NCBI GenBank assembly: GCA_964519835.1
Contig: CAZFLD010000140.1
Span: 1-7,022 of the forward strand
DNA: 7,022 nucleotides
Reading direction: 5' to 3'
From: CAZFLD01 sp964519835
Lineage (GTDB): Bacteria > Spirochaetota > Spirochaetia > DSM-27196 > CAZFLD01
Notes under the pieces: model-generated
Seen by the model: the letters and a program-made list of their open reading frames with translations, nothing else
Told to the model about the DNA's origin: nothing
The model's database searches: none
Part shown: positions 1-5,516 of the stretch, one piece after another
Layout: each line of letters begins with the position of its first letter
Numbering within the stretch: position 1 is the first letter of the stretch
Position numbers and translations under genes: made by a program

Positions 1-379
1 GGTGCTCGCGCTCTCCACAAAGGCAAAGCAACGCATTCATAGCGTAATACGGAACCGAGTACGCCGCGGAGGGCTCGTCCTCGCCACCGTCGGACTCGCC
101 GCTACCGTGTCGCTTCTCGAGCTCGCGTGCACGGGACAACTCTACTTCCCCACAATCGCCTACCTCGTGCAGACGGATTCAGTCCGCCCGGTGGAGCTCG
201 CAGCGCTGGTCGCGTACAATCTGGCCTTTATCGTCCCGCTTGTCGTCGTCGTGCTCGCCGTCCACCTTGGGGTGAGCTCCCGGCGCATAGGTCAATGGTT
301 CTCGCAGCGCGCCGGCGCGGCAAAAGTCGCTATGGGCGTTGCCTTTGTACTCCTTGGAGTCACGATTTGGTTGGTATAG
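1..379 (+). CDS. CcdA/DsbD-type transmembrane protein, C-terminal fragment (5' end outside window)
   Basis: The reading frame is open from the left edge and stops with TAG at 377-379. The GTG at position 2 is probably an internal codon, because the visible 125 residues look like only the second half of a CcdA-type protein. Three hydrophobic segments are visible at about residues 24-42, 64-89 and 107-125. The first ends in ELACTGQ, with C43 matching the second redox cysteine of CcdA/DsbD membrane domains. Family members pass electrons from cytoplasmic thioredoxin across the membrane to extracytoplasmic thiol proteins. The next gene, 41 bp downstream, carries the same kind of membrane domain with the related motif ELPCTAG, so the two may be co-transcribed and work as a pair. 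The half holding the first cysteine, any N-terminal domain and the start codon are not visible. The family call is fairly safe; the partner is unknown. Confidence 0.72.
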   Translation, partial: VLALSTKAKQRIHSVIRNRVRRGGLVLATVGLAATVSLLELACTGQLYFPTIAYLVQTDSVRPVELAALVAYNLAFIVPLVVVVLAVHLGVSSRRIGQWFSQRAGAAKVAMGVAFVLLGVTIWLV

Positions 380-420
380 CAAAAGGGAGACACACAAACG
401 CATACAAGAAGCAAGGCGTG

Positions 421-1710
421 ATGCAGCGCCGGCGCCACGCCCTTTGTGCCCCGAGTCGCGCTTTTCTCCTGCTCCTTGTGTTCATCGCCTTTGCGCCCAC
501 CGTCGGGGCGCAGGATTCGGGCCCACGGCTCTACTACTTCTGGCAGGAGGGCTGCCCGAACTGCGCCGAGATGTCGCCGTGGCTCGACATGCTCGAGGAT
601 CGGTATCCCGAGCTCGTGGTTACCCGCTTCGAGGTTCGCCGGACTCCCGATGCGATCGATCGGTTGCGTCAGCTCTCGGCAAAGTACGGCATCGAGCCCG
701 TCAGCGTTCCGGCGGTCTTCCTTGGTCACCACGCCTGGGTCGGCTTTAACCCGACCGTGACAGCCGGGATCGAACACGCCGTAGCGGAGTGCTTGACCGG
801 CGGATGTATGGACGCGTTGAGGGATCCACTTACCAAGCGCAGCACCTTGACCTTCGATGCCACCGATCCGCCGGACGGAGAGCGGTTTGCGTCGCTGCCG
901 CTTGTGGCCTCGACGGCGCTTATCGCGCTCCTCGACGGCGTGAACCCGTGCTCCCTCTGGGTGCTCACCTTCCTGCTTGGAATGGTCGTGCATACCGGCT
1001 CTAGACGCAAGATGCTGCTCGTTGGGGGCGTCTTTCTCACGACGACGGCGCTTGTCTACGGACTTTTTATCGTCGGCGTCGTCCAGGCACTCGACCTCCT
1101 CTCCTTTGTCCCGTGGATCCGCGTCGTGGTCGCATTGCTCGCGTTTGTTATCGGAGGACTCAGCGTGAAGGAGTTCTTTGCGTTTGGTCGTGGTCCCTCG
1201 CTTATCGTAAGCGATGCACAGAAGCGAAGATTTGGTGAGCGCGTGCGACGACTCGTCGCCGTTGACCGCTCGCCACTCGCGCTCGCCGGCGGCACCGCAG
1301 TGCTCGCGGCCGGCATCGCTCTGGTCGAACTGCCCTGCACCGCCGGTTTCCCGGTGATTTGGAGCGGAGTCGTAGCAGAGAGCGGCGTGGGACTTGGCGC
1401 GTTCGGCGCACTCTTGGCGCTCTACCTCGTCGTGTATCTCGCGGATGAGGCAATTATCGTCGGCGCGGCGACGATCGCTTTTAGGCGCCTTTCGATGACC
1501 GAGGCGCGAGGACGGCGGCTAAAGCTGGTCGGCGGCGTTGTTATGATCGCGCTCGGGGCGGTCATGCTGGTGCGACCGACGTTGATCGAGTCGCTTGCCG
1601 GTACGGCGGTCGTATTCGGCGGTGCGATTGCCGTCGCTGTAGTGGTGATCGTGGCGGAAGCGCGTATCACTTCGGCCCAACGCACCTCCGACCAACGGCC
1701 GTCCGGTTGA
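421..1710 (+). CDS. Secreted thioredoxin-like domain fused to CcdA-type membrane domain (thiol-disulfide electron conduit)
   Basis: This 429-residue protein starts with a signal peptide: basic MQRRRH, a hydrophobic stretch at about 14-25, and possible cleavage after VGA at 30. A thioredoxin-fold domain follows (about 34-130), with active site CPNC at 45-48 and a likely cis-proline at P97 (VSVPAVF). Two further cysteines lie at C124 and C129. From about residue 158 there are six or seven membrane segments holding the CcdA redox pair: C177 in DGVNPCS and C306 in ELPCTAG. By family knowledge, the membrane domain takes electrons from cytoplasmic thioredoxin and hands them to the outward-facing domain, so the fusion resembles a reduced DsbD. 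The substrate is not shown by sequence; the arsenic context suggests an extracytoplasmic thiol or an arsenic species. The ATG at 421 is chosen because the signal peptide follows directly; GTG at 418 is an alternative. The ribosome binding site is weak (AAGG at 413-416, too close). Confidence 0.82.
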   Translation: MQRRRHALCAPSRAFLLLLVFIAFAPTVGAQDSGPRLYYFWQEGCPNCAEMSPWLDMLEDRYPELVVTRFEVRRTPDAIDRLRQLSAKYGIEPVSVPAVFLGHHAWVGFNPTVTAGIEHAVAECLTGGCMDALRDPLTKRSTLTFDATDPPDGERFASLPLVASTALIALLDGVNPCSLWVLTFLLGMVVHTGSRRKMLLVGGVFLTTTALVYGLFIVGVVQALDLLSFVPWIRVVVALLAFVIGGLSVKEFFAFGRGPSLIVSDAQKRRFGERVRRLVAVDRSPLALAGGTAVLAAGIALVELPCTAGFPVIWSGVVAESGVGLGAFGALLALYLVVYLADEAIIVGAATIAFRRLSMTEARGRRLKLVGGVVMIALGAVMLVRPTLIESLAGTAVVFGGAIAVAVVVIVAEARITSAQRTSDQRPSG

Positions 1711-1725
1711 AGCACCCTAACCGGA
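1702..1725 (+). repeat. Inverted repeat over the stop codon of the thioredoxin-CcdA gene
   Basis: TCCGGTT at 1702-1708 and AACCGGA at 1719-1725 are perfect 7-bp inverted arms around a 10-nt loop. The TGA stop at 1708-1710 lies at the edge of the 5' arm. No T-run follows, so this is not a standard intrinsic terminator. It may be a weak 3'-end stabilising or attenuating hairpin, or chance. Confidence 0.35.
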
Positions 1726-1738
1726 ATCTCACGCTTCC

Positions 1739-1787
1739 CTGACAATAGTCCAACATTTGCCTTCCATGATGTGCCTACTACTTTAAA
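1739..1787 (+). promoter_or_regulatory. Possible weak promoter for the PhnD-like gene
   Basis: The 90-bp gap upstream of the PhnD-like gene is more AT-rich than its surroundings. It holds CTGACA at 1739-1744, a 5/6 match to a -35 box, and CATGAT at 1765-1770, a 4/6 match to a -10 box, but the spacer of 20 is long. A second option is TTGCCT at 1758-1763 with TTTAAA at 1782-1787 and a spacer of 18. Neither is convincing. The gene may have its own start here or depend on readthrough from upstream. Confidence 0.25.
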
Positions 1788-1796
1788 AGGAAGGCA
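1758..1796 (+). promoter_or_regulatory. Inverted repeat covering the ribosome binding site of the PhnD-like gene
   Basis: TGCCTTCC at 1758-1765 is the exact reverse complement of GGAAGGCA at 1789-1796, and the second arm contains the Shine-Dalgarno of the gene starting at 1801. A second, mutually exclusive pairing also exists: TGTGCCT at 1770-1776 with AGGCACA at 1792-1798. In mRNA either hairpin would cover the ribosome binding site. Alternatively, in DNA the 8-bp palindromic arms could be a protein-binding site. The pairing is seen directly; the regulatory role is inferred. Confidence 0.45.
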
Positions 1797-1800
1797 CAAC

Positions 1801-2799
1801 ATGGTGACAAAAAAGACGGCCCTCGCGCTTCTGCTTATAGCTTCCGCTATGGCGGCTTTCGCGATCGGGACCCAGGAAGACGGCGGACAAGAGCCGGCGG
1901 AACCGCAGCAGTACGGCGACCTCAGACTCGGTCTGGTAGATGCCAACGGCGATCTTGTTGCGGATGCCCCGACCGACTCATCCGAATGGGTCGATCCGGA
2001 TACACTTATCTTCGCCTACACGCCGGTTGAAGACCCTGAGGTCTACCGCGGTGTATGGTCCGAGTTTCTGGACCACCTCTCCGAGGTCACGGGCAAATCT
2101 GTCCAGTTCTTCCCGGTGCAGTCGAACGCCGCGCAGCTCGAAGCAATGCGCGCCGGACGGCTTCACATCGCGGGTTATAATACCGGCAGTAACCCGATAG
2201 CGGTGAACTGCGCGGGTTTTGTGCCCTTTGCGATGATGGCCGGCGCCGACGGCAGCTTTGGCTACGAGATGGAGATTATCACTCACGTCGACAGCGACAT
2301 CGAGGAGGTCGAAGACCTTGCAGGGCGGACCCTTGCCTTCACCTCGCCAACCTCGAACTCGGGCTTCAAGGCTCCGAGCGCGCTCCTCAAGGGCGAGTTT
2401 GGACTCATCGCCGACGAGGATTTTCAGACGACATTCTCCGGCGCGCACGACGCGTCGATCCTCGGAGTTTTCAACCAGGACTACGAGGCGGCGTCCATAG
2501 CGAACTCGGTCAAAGCCCGTATGATCGAGCGCGACGTGATCGACGCCGACCAGATCCGTGTCGTCTATCGGTCACAGACCTTCCCGACGACCGGCTACGG
2601 CCACGTCTACAATCTCGACCCGACGCTGGCAGAGAAGATACGCGAGGCGTTCTTCAGCTTCGACTGGACCGGTACCGCACTCGAGGCCGAGTTCAGCCAG
2701 AGCGGTGAGGCGCAGTTTATTCCGATCACCTACGAAGAGTACTGGGCGGTCATCCGCACGATCGACGCTGCCAACGAAGTCGCCTACGACTGCAACTAG
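1801..2799 (+). CDS. phnD: PhnD-family periplasmic binding protein of an oxyanion-type ABC transporter
   Basis: The 332-residue product begins with a signal peptide (MVTKKTALALLLIAS, then AFAIGTQE near 20-26) and an acidic linker. The mature protein has the layout of PhnD/phosphonate-phosphite binding proteins: FAYTPVEDP at about 71, a helix with EFLDHLSEVTGK, then AGRLHIAGYNTGSNP at about 118-132. The Ser-rich loop TSPTSNSGF (181-189) is the usual anion-contact loop of this family. C137 (VNCAGF) lies in the ligand-binding half and C331 is the penultimate residue; there are no other cysteines. Its role is to capture a periplasmic oxyanion and deliver it to the PhnE permeases encoded downstream. 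The ligand cannot be read from sequence: phosphate, phosphite, phosphonate or an arsenic oxyanion are all possible, with arsenic favoured only by context. The start is set by AAAGGAAGG at 1787-1795 before ATG 1801. The gene symbol denotes family, not proven phosphonate transport. Confidence 0.82.
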   Translation: MVTKKTALALLLIASAMAAFAIGTQEDGGQEPAEPQQYGDLRLGLVDANGDLVADAPTDSSEWVDPDTLIFAYTPVEDPEVYRGVWSEFLDHLSEVTGKSVQFFPVQSNAAQLEAMRAGRLHIAGYNTGSNPIAVNCAGFVPFAMMAGADGSFGYEMEIITHVDSDIEEVEDLAGRTLAFTSPTSNSGFKAPSALLKGEFGLIADEDFQTTFSGAHDASILGVFNQDYEAASIANSVKARMIERDVIDADQIRVVYRSQTFPTTGYGHVYNLDPTLAEKIREAFFSFDWTGTALEAEFSQSGEAQFIPITYEEYWAVIRTIDAANEVAYDCN

Positions 2800-2846
2800 T
2801 TCGCGGCAGGCGGCGTACGTCGCTCCGATTAGCACTAACTTACAAG

Positions 2847-2868
2847 GCCCGACCGCAAGCGGTCGGGC
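2847..2868 (+). terminator. Intrinsic terminator or attenuator between binding-protein and ATPase genes
   Basis: GCCCGACC at 2847-2854 pairs perfectly with GGTCGGGC at 2861-2868 around the loop GCAAGC. A modest T-rich tail (CTTTCCGTTT region, about 2868-2877) follows. It lies inside an evident ABC-transporter gene set and just upstream of the ATPase ribosome binding site. The likely role is partial termination, giving more binding protein than membrane and ATPase subunits, a common arrangement in ABC operons. The tail is broken by CCG, consistent with leaky termination. Confidence 0.7.
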
Positions 2869-2886
2869 TTTCCGTTTGGAGGCCCC

Positions 2887-3729
2887 GTGCTTGTAATCGA
2901 ATCACTCCACAAAATCTACCCAACCGGTGACCGCGCGCTCGAGTCGGTTTCTTTGACCCTCGAACGCGAGGAGGTCGTCGCACTTATCGGACCCTCGGGC
3001 GCCGGCAAGAGCACACTTATCCGATGCATCAACCGTCTCGTGGAGCCCACGAGTGGAACGGTGGCGCTCGACGGCGTAGACCTTACCCGTCTGTCCGGCC
3101 GGGGCCTGCGGCGGCAACGTCGTCATATCGGCATGATCTTCCAGGAGTACGCGCTTGTAGAGCGCCTTACGGTCATGGAGAACGCGCTCTCGGGCAAGCT
3201 CGGCTACCTTCCTTTGTTTCAGAGCTTGCTCCGTCGCTATCCGGCGCGGATGGTTGACGAGGCGCTCGCGCTTCTAGCGGATGTGGGCCTCGCTGATCAG
3301 GCGGAGAAGCGGGCCGACGAGTTGTCCGGAGGCCAGCGGCAGCGCGTCGGAATCGTGCGCGCCCTTATGCAAGAGCCGCGACTCTTGCTCGTGGACGAAC
3401 CGACCGCGAGTCTCGACCCGAAGACGGCACGGACAATCATGCGCCTGATCACGGGCATGGCGCGCGAGCGTTCACTCCCCACGATCGTGAATATGCACGA
3501 CGTCGCCTTGGCAAAGCTCTTCGCAACTCGAATTGTCGGGCTGCGGGCCGGTGCTGTGGTGTTCGACGGGGTTCCATCGGGACTGTCCACCGACGTGCTC
3601 ACGGAGATATACGGGAAGGAAGACTGGACCGCGACCAACAAAGATCACGACGGTCACGGACGTGCCGCGGTAGAACACCCCGAACACACGGCGTCACTGC
3701 TACTCCATCACGGTCACGATCATGAGTAG
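2887..3729 (+). CDS. phnC: PhnC-type ABC transporter ATPase with His-rich C-terminal tail
   Basis: This 280-residue cytoplasmic ATPase shows every key motif: Walker A GPSGAGKS (35-42), Q-loop Q86 (IFQEY), signature LSGGQ (146-150), Walker B LLLVDE (166-171) and H-loop H204 in VNMHD. VNMHD closely resembles the VNLHD typical of PhnC. It should power uptake through the two permeases encoded directly downstream. After the normal PhnC ending near IYGKEDW (241-247) come about 30 extra residues with eight histidines (254, 257, 264, 267, 274, 275, 277, 279) plus acidic residues, ending HHGHDHE. This is unusual for the family and suggests metal binding. The start is GTG 2887, supported by GGAGG at 2878-2882; the frame then begins with the expected IESLHKIYPTG. 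The end overlaps the first permease gene by 8 bp, implying coupled translation. The substrate is unproven; the symbol gives family only. Confidence 0.88.
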   Translation: MLVIESLHKIYPTGDRALESVSLTLEREEVVALIGPSGAGKSTLIRCINRLVEPTSGTVALDGVDLTRLSGRGLRRQRRHIGMIFQEYALVERLTVMENALSGKLGYLPLFQSLLRRYPARMVDEALALLADVGLADQAEKRADELSGGQRQRVGIVRALMQEPRLLLVDEPTASLDPKTARTIMRLITGMARERSLPTIVNMHDVALAKLFATRIVGLRAGAVVFDGVPSGLSTDVLTEIYGKEDWTATNKDHDGHGRAAVEHPEHTASLLLHHGHDHE

Positions 3730-4528
3730 CGGTAGTTTTCCCACCAAGACGTGGCGACCTCCCCGGCTGGTCAAAAACCCGTGGCTCCGCTACGCCCTGA
3801 TCGTCGTTGCAGTCGTATACGTCGCGCTCGGAGTCTCGTCGATCGACGTCCGTTGGGAACGCGTGGCCGAAGGCATGAGCAGGGCATCCCGATTTCTCGG
3901 GGCCCTTATCAGGCCGGATTTCGCGAGTCGTTGGCCGGAAATAACGGAAGGGATCCTCGAAAGCCTTACCATGACCGTTGTTTCGACGGTGTTTGGAATA
4001 CTGATCTCGATTCCGATCGGCCTCGGCGCTGCACGAAACATTTCGCGTATGCCGATCTACCTCGCTTGTCGCGCAATCATCACCGTCTCCCGAGCATTCC
4101 AGGAGGTAATCGTTGCGATCTTTTTTGTCGTGATGTTCGGCTTTGGTCCATTCGCGGGAGTGCTCACCTTGAGCTTCGCGACAATCGGATTTCTCGCGAA
4201 GCTCCTCGCGGAAGACATCGAAGAGATAGACCCCGTTCAGCTCGAGGCGATCCGCGCGACCGGAGCGGCGTGGCCGCAGGTGATCTCCTACGCTGTACAG
4301 CCGCAGGTCATGCCCCGGCTGATCGGTCTCTCGCTCTACCGTCTCGACATCAATTTCCGTGAATCGGCGGTCATCGGGATAGTCGGCGCCGGCGGCATCG
4401 GTGCGACGCTGAACACGTCGTTTAGCCGCTACGAGTACGAAACCAGCGCCGCCATTCTTATCACCATCATTGTTATTGTCCTTATAGCGGAAAACATATC
4501 GAGCCTCATCCGCCGGAGGATTCAATAG
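3722..4528 (+). CDS. phnE: PhnE-type ABC transporter permease, first copy
   Basis: This 268-residue inner-membrane permease has an N-terminal membrane segment at about 23-41, a segment starting near 82 (MTVVSTVFGILISIPIG), others around 115-155 and a last one near 243-258. The EAA coupling loop, which docks on the ATPase, is seen at about 174-195 (LEAIRATGAAWPQV). It is followed by the family motif INFRESAVIGIVGAGGIG (210-227). With the second permease it should form the transmembrane channel for the ligand delivered by the PhnD-like protein. The ATG lies inside the last codons of the ATPase gene, and no clear Shine-Dalgarno precedes it, so translation is probably coupled to the upstream gene. 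The next in-frame ATG is at residue 52, which would remove the first membrane segment, so 3722 is preferred. The ligand is unknown. Confidence 0.86.
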   Translation: MSSGSFPTKTWRPPRLVKNPWLRYALIVVAVVYVALGVSSIDVRWERVAEGMSRASRFLGALIRPDFASRWPEITEGILESLTMTVVSTVFGILISIPIGLGAARNISRMPIYLACRAIITVSRAFQEVIVAIFFVVMFGFGPFAGVLTLSFATIGFLAKLLAEDIEEIDPVQLEAIRATGAAWPQVISYAVQPQVMPRLIGLSLYRLDINFRESAVIGIVGAGGIGATLNTSFSRYEYETSAAILITIIVIVLIAENISSLIRRRIQ

Positions 4529-5344
4529 ATGCCGTTTCGCTCAACTAAGGAGGGCACGCTCTGGAAACGGAGAAGTGGCCGTGAGACCCTGCTTCGTTTT
4601 GCCGGCAAGCTTGGCTTTCTCGTGCTGTTTTTCCTGTGCTGGCGCATGATATCCGGTGCGACCATGTGGGTGTTTGTTGCCGACGCGCCAAAACAGGCGG
4701 CGGACATCCTCTCGCGAATGATGCCGCCGCGGTGGGGCTACGTGACGGTGTTGCTGCGGCCCCTATGGGACACGATTCTTATCGCAACGTTTGGAACGGT
4801 GCTTGGTGTTTTTATCGCTTTGCCGCTTGCCTTCCTCGCTGCACGAAACACCTCTCCGGCTCGGCATCTCAGCCGAATCCCGGCGCTTGTCCTGCTCGTA
4901 TCCTCCCGTTCGATCAACTCACTCGCCTGGGCCTTGTTACTCGTAACCATTGTGGGTCCGGGTGTGTTCGCCGGCATGCTTGCGATCGGACTTCGCTCCG
5001 TCGGATTTATCGGCAAGCTGCTCTACGAAGCGATCGAGGAGATCGACAAGAGGCAAGTGGAGGCGGTGCGGGCGACCGGCGCGCATCCGCTGCAGGTTTT
5101 GAGAATCGGTATCTTGCCGCAGGTTATTCCGGCCTTTGTCGGAATCGTGGTATATCGCTGGGACATCAATATCCGGGAATCGACCGTTCTCGGACTTGTC
5201 GGCGCCGGCGGGATCGGGTTGCAACTGCAGGCCTCCATCAACATCCTCGCGTGGAAGCAGGTCGTGGTTGTCCTTATCCTTATTCTCGGCACGGTGGTAA
5301 TCAGCGAGTGGGTCACCGCCAGGATTCGCAAGCGGGTCATCTGA
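4529..5344 (+). CDS. phnE2: PhnE-type ABC transporter permease, second copy
   Basis: This 271-residue permease is a paralogue of the preceding gene. It shares the layout of an N-terminal membrane segment (about 28-48), a core starting near residue 82, an EAA loop at about 177-198 (VEAVRATGAHPLQV) and the motif INIRESTVLGLVGAGGIG (213-230). The two copies differ widely outside these motifs, so they more likely form a heterodimeric channel than reflect a recent duplication. The ATG directly follows the TAG of the first permease (4526-4528), and GGAGGA at 4515-4520 gives good ribosome-binding spacing. This is the last gene of the transporter set, followed by a strong hairpin and a new promoter. 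The symbol is a family label; transport of phosphonates is not shown. Confidence 0.86.
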   Translation: MPFRSTKEGTLWKRRSGRETLLRFAGKLGFLVLFFLCWRMISGATMWVFVADAPKQAADILSRMMPPRWGYVTVLLRPLWDTILIATFGTVLGVFIALPLAFLAARNTSPARHLSRIPALVLLVSSRSINSLAWALLLVTIVGPGVFAGMLAIGLRSVGFIGKLLYEAIEEIDKRQVEAVRATGAHPLQVLRIGILPQVIPAFVGIVVYRWDINIRESTVLGLVGAGGIGLQLQASINILAWKQVVVVLILILGTVVISEWVTARIRKRVI

Positions 5345-5377
5345 TCCCGCGCACCGCGTCAACGCCCAGCTCGGCGC

Positions 5378-5456
5378 AGTCGTCTCTGGGCCGGTCGGGG
5401 GCCGGTCGCGGGCCGGCCGGGGCTCGTCTTTCGGCCGGCCCAGAACCCGGACGACT
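5378..5456 (+). terminator. Large GC-rich hairpin between transporter genes and acr3
   Basis: AGTCGTC at 5378-5384 pairs with GACGACT at 5450-5456. TCTGGGCCGG at 5385-5394 pairs with CCGGCCCAGA at 5435-5444, leaving a 5-nt bulge at 5445-5449; the stem continues inward with G-U pairs to about 5398/5431. Alternatively, 5410-5419 pairs with 5432-5441 as a tight hairpin. It lies 34 bp after the second permease stop and ends two bases before the -35 box. Transcription termination or insulation of the two units is the simplest role, but there is no good T-run, so the terminator call is tentative. Confidence 0.45.
5388..5420 (+). repeat. Three tandem 11-bp GC-rich repeats
   Basis: Three head-to-tail units start at 5388, 5399 and 5410. 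All share GGGCCGG(T/C)CG and differ only at the eighth and last bases. The 11-bp step is close to one helical turn. They form the 5' side of the large hairpin described separately and lie just upstream of the acr3 promoter. The array is too short and ungapped to be CRISPR. Confidence 0.7.
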
Positions 5457-5457
5457 C

Positions 5458-5486
5458 TTGACATTAGCCGGATTTTACATGATTAT
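5458..5486 (+). promoter_or_regulatory. Sigma70-type promoter of acr3-arsR
   Basis: A perfect -35 box TTGACA (5458-5463) is followed, after 17 bp, by GATTAT (5481-5486), a 4/6 match to the -10 consensus. The surrounding 40 bp is strikingly AT-rich compared with the region. The acr3 ribosome binding site and GTG start lie 19-31 bp further on, giving a short leader. An ATG at 5487 in the acr3 frame touches the -10 box and so cannot be the start from this promoter. Confidence 0.65.
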
Positions 5487-5494
5487 ATGCTCAT
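5479..5494 (+). promoter_or_regulatory. Candidate ArsR operator overlapping the -10 box
   Basis: ATGA (5479-5482) and TCAT (5491-5494) form an interrupted dyad with 8 bp between them, across the -10 box and probable start site. ArsR repressors typically bind AT-rich interrupted dyads at such positions. The arms are short, so the exact site is uncertain, although the location is what autoregulation would need. Confidence 0.3.
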
Positions 5495-5516
5495 TAACAC
5501 ATCCAAGGAGCCTCAC

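Noticed and set aside
127..420. Upstream extension of the thioredoxin-CcdA gene to an ATG at 127
   Set aside because: It would overlap the preceding CcdA gene almost fully and bury the signal peptide at 421; the added residues are Arg/Pro-rich shadow sequence.
1771..1800. Alternative GTG start at 1771 for the PhnD-like gene
   Set aside because: It adds ten residues before a normal signal peptide and bypasses the strong AAAGGAAGG site placed for ATG 1801.
1978..2448. Antisense open frame across the PhnD-like gene
   Set aside because: The + strand gene has a signal peptide, a ribosome binding site and family motifs; the antisense frame has none.
3599..4525. Long antisense open frame (308 codons) across the first permease gene
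   Set aside because: It mirrors a clear PhnE gene; its translation is rich in charged residues with no recognisable domain, as expected of a shadow frame in GC-rich DNA.
5388..5420. Three short repeats as a CRISPR array
   Set aside because: The units are 11 bp, directly adjacent with no spacers, and there are no cas genes.
5487..5516. ATG start at 5487 for acr3
   Set aside because: It abuts the predicted -10 box and has no ribosome binding site, while GTG 5517 has AAGGAG at good spacing.
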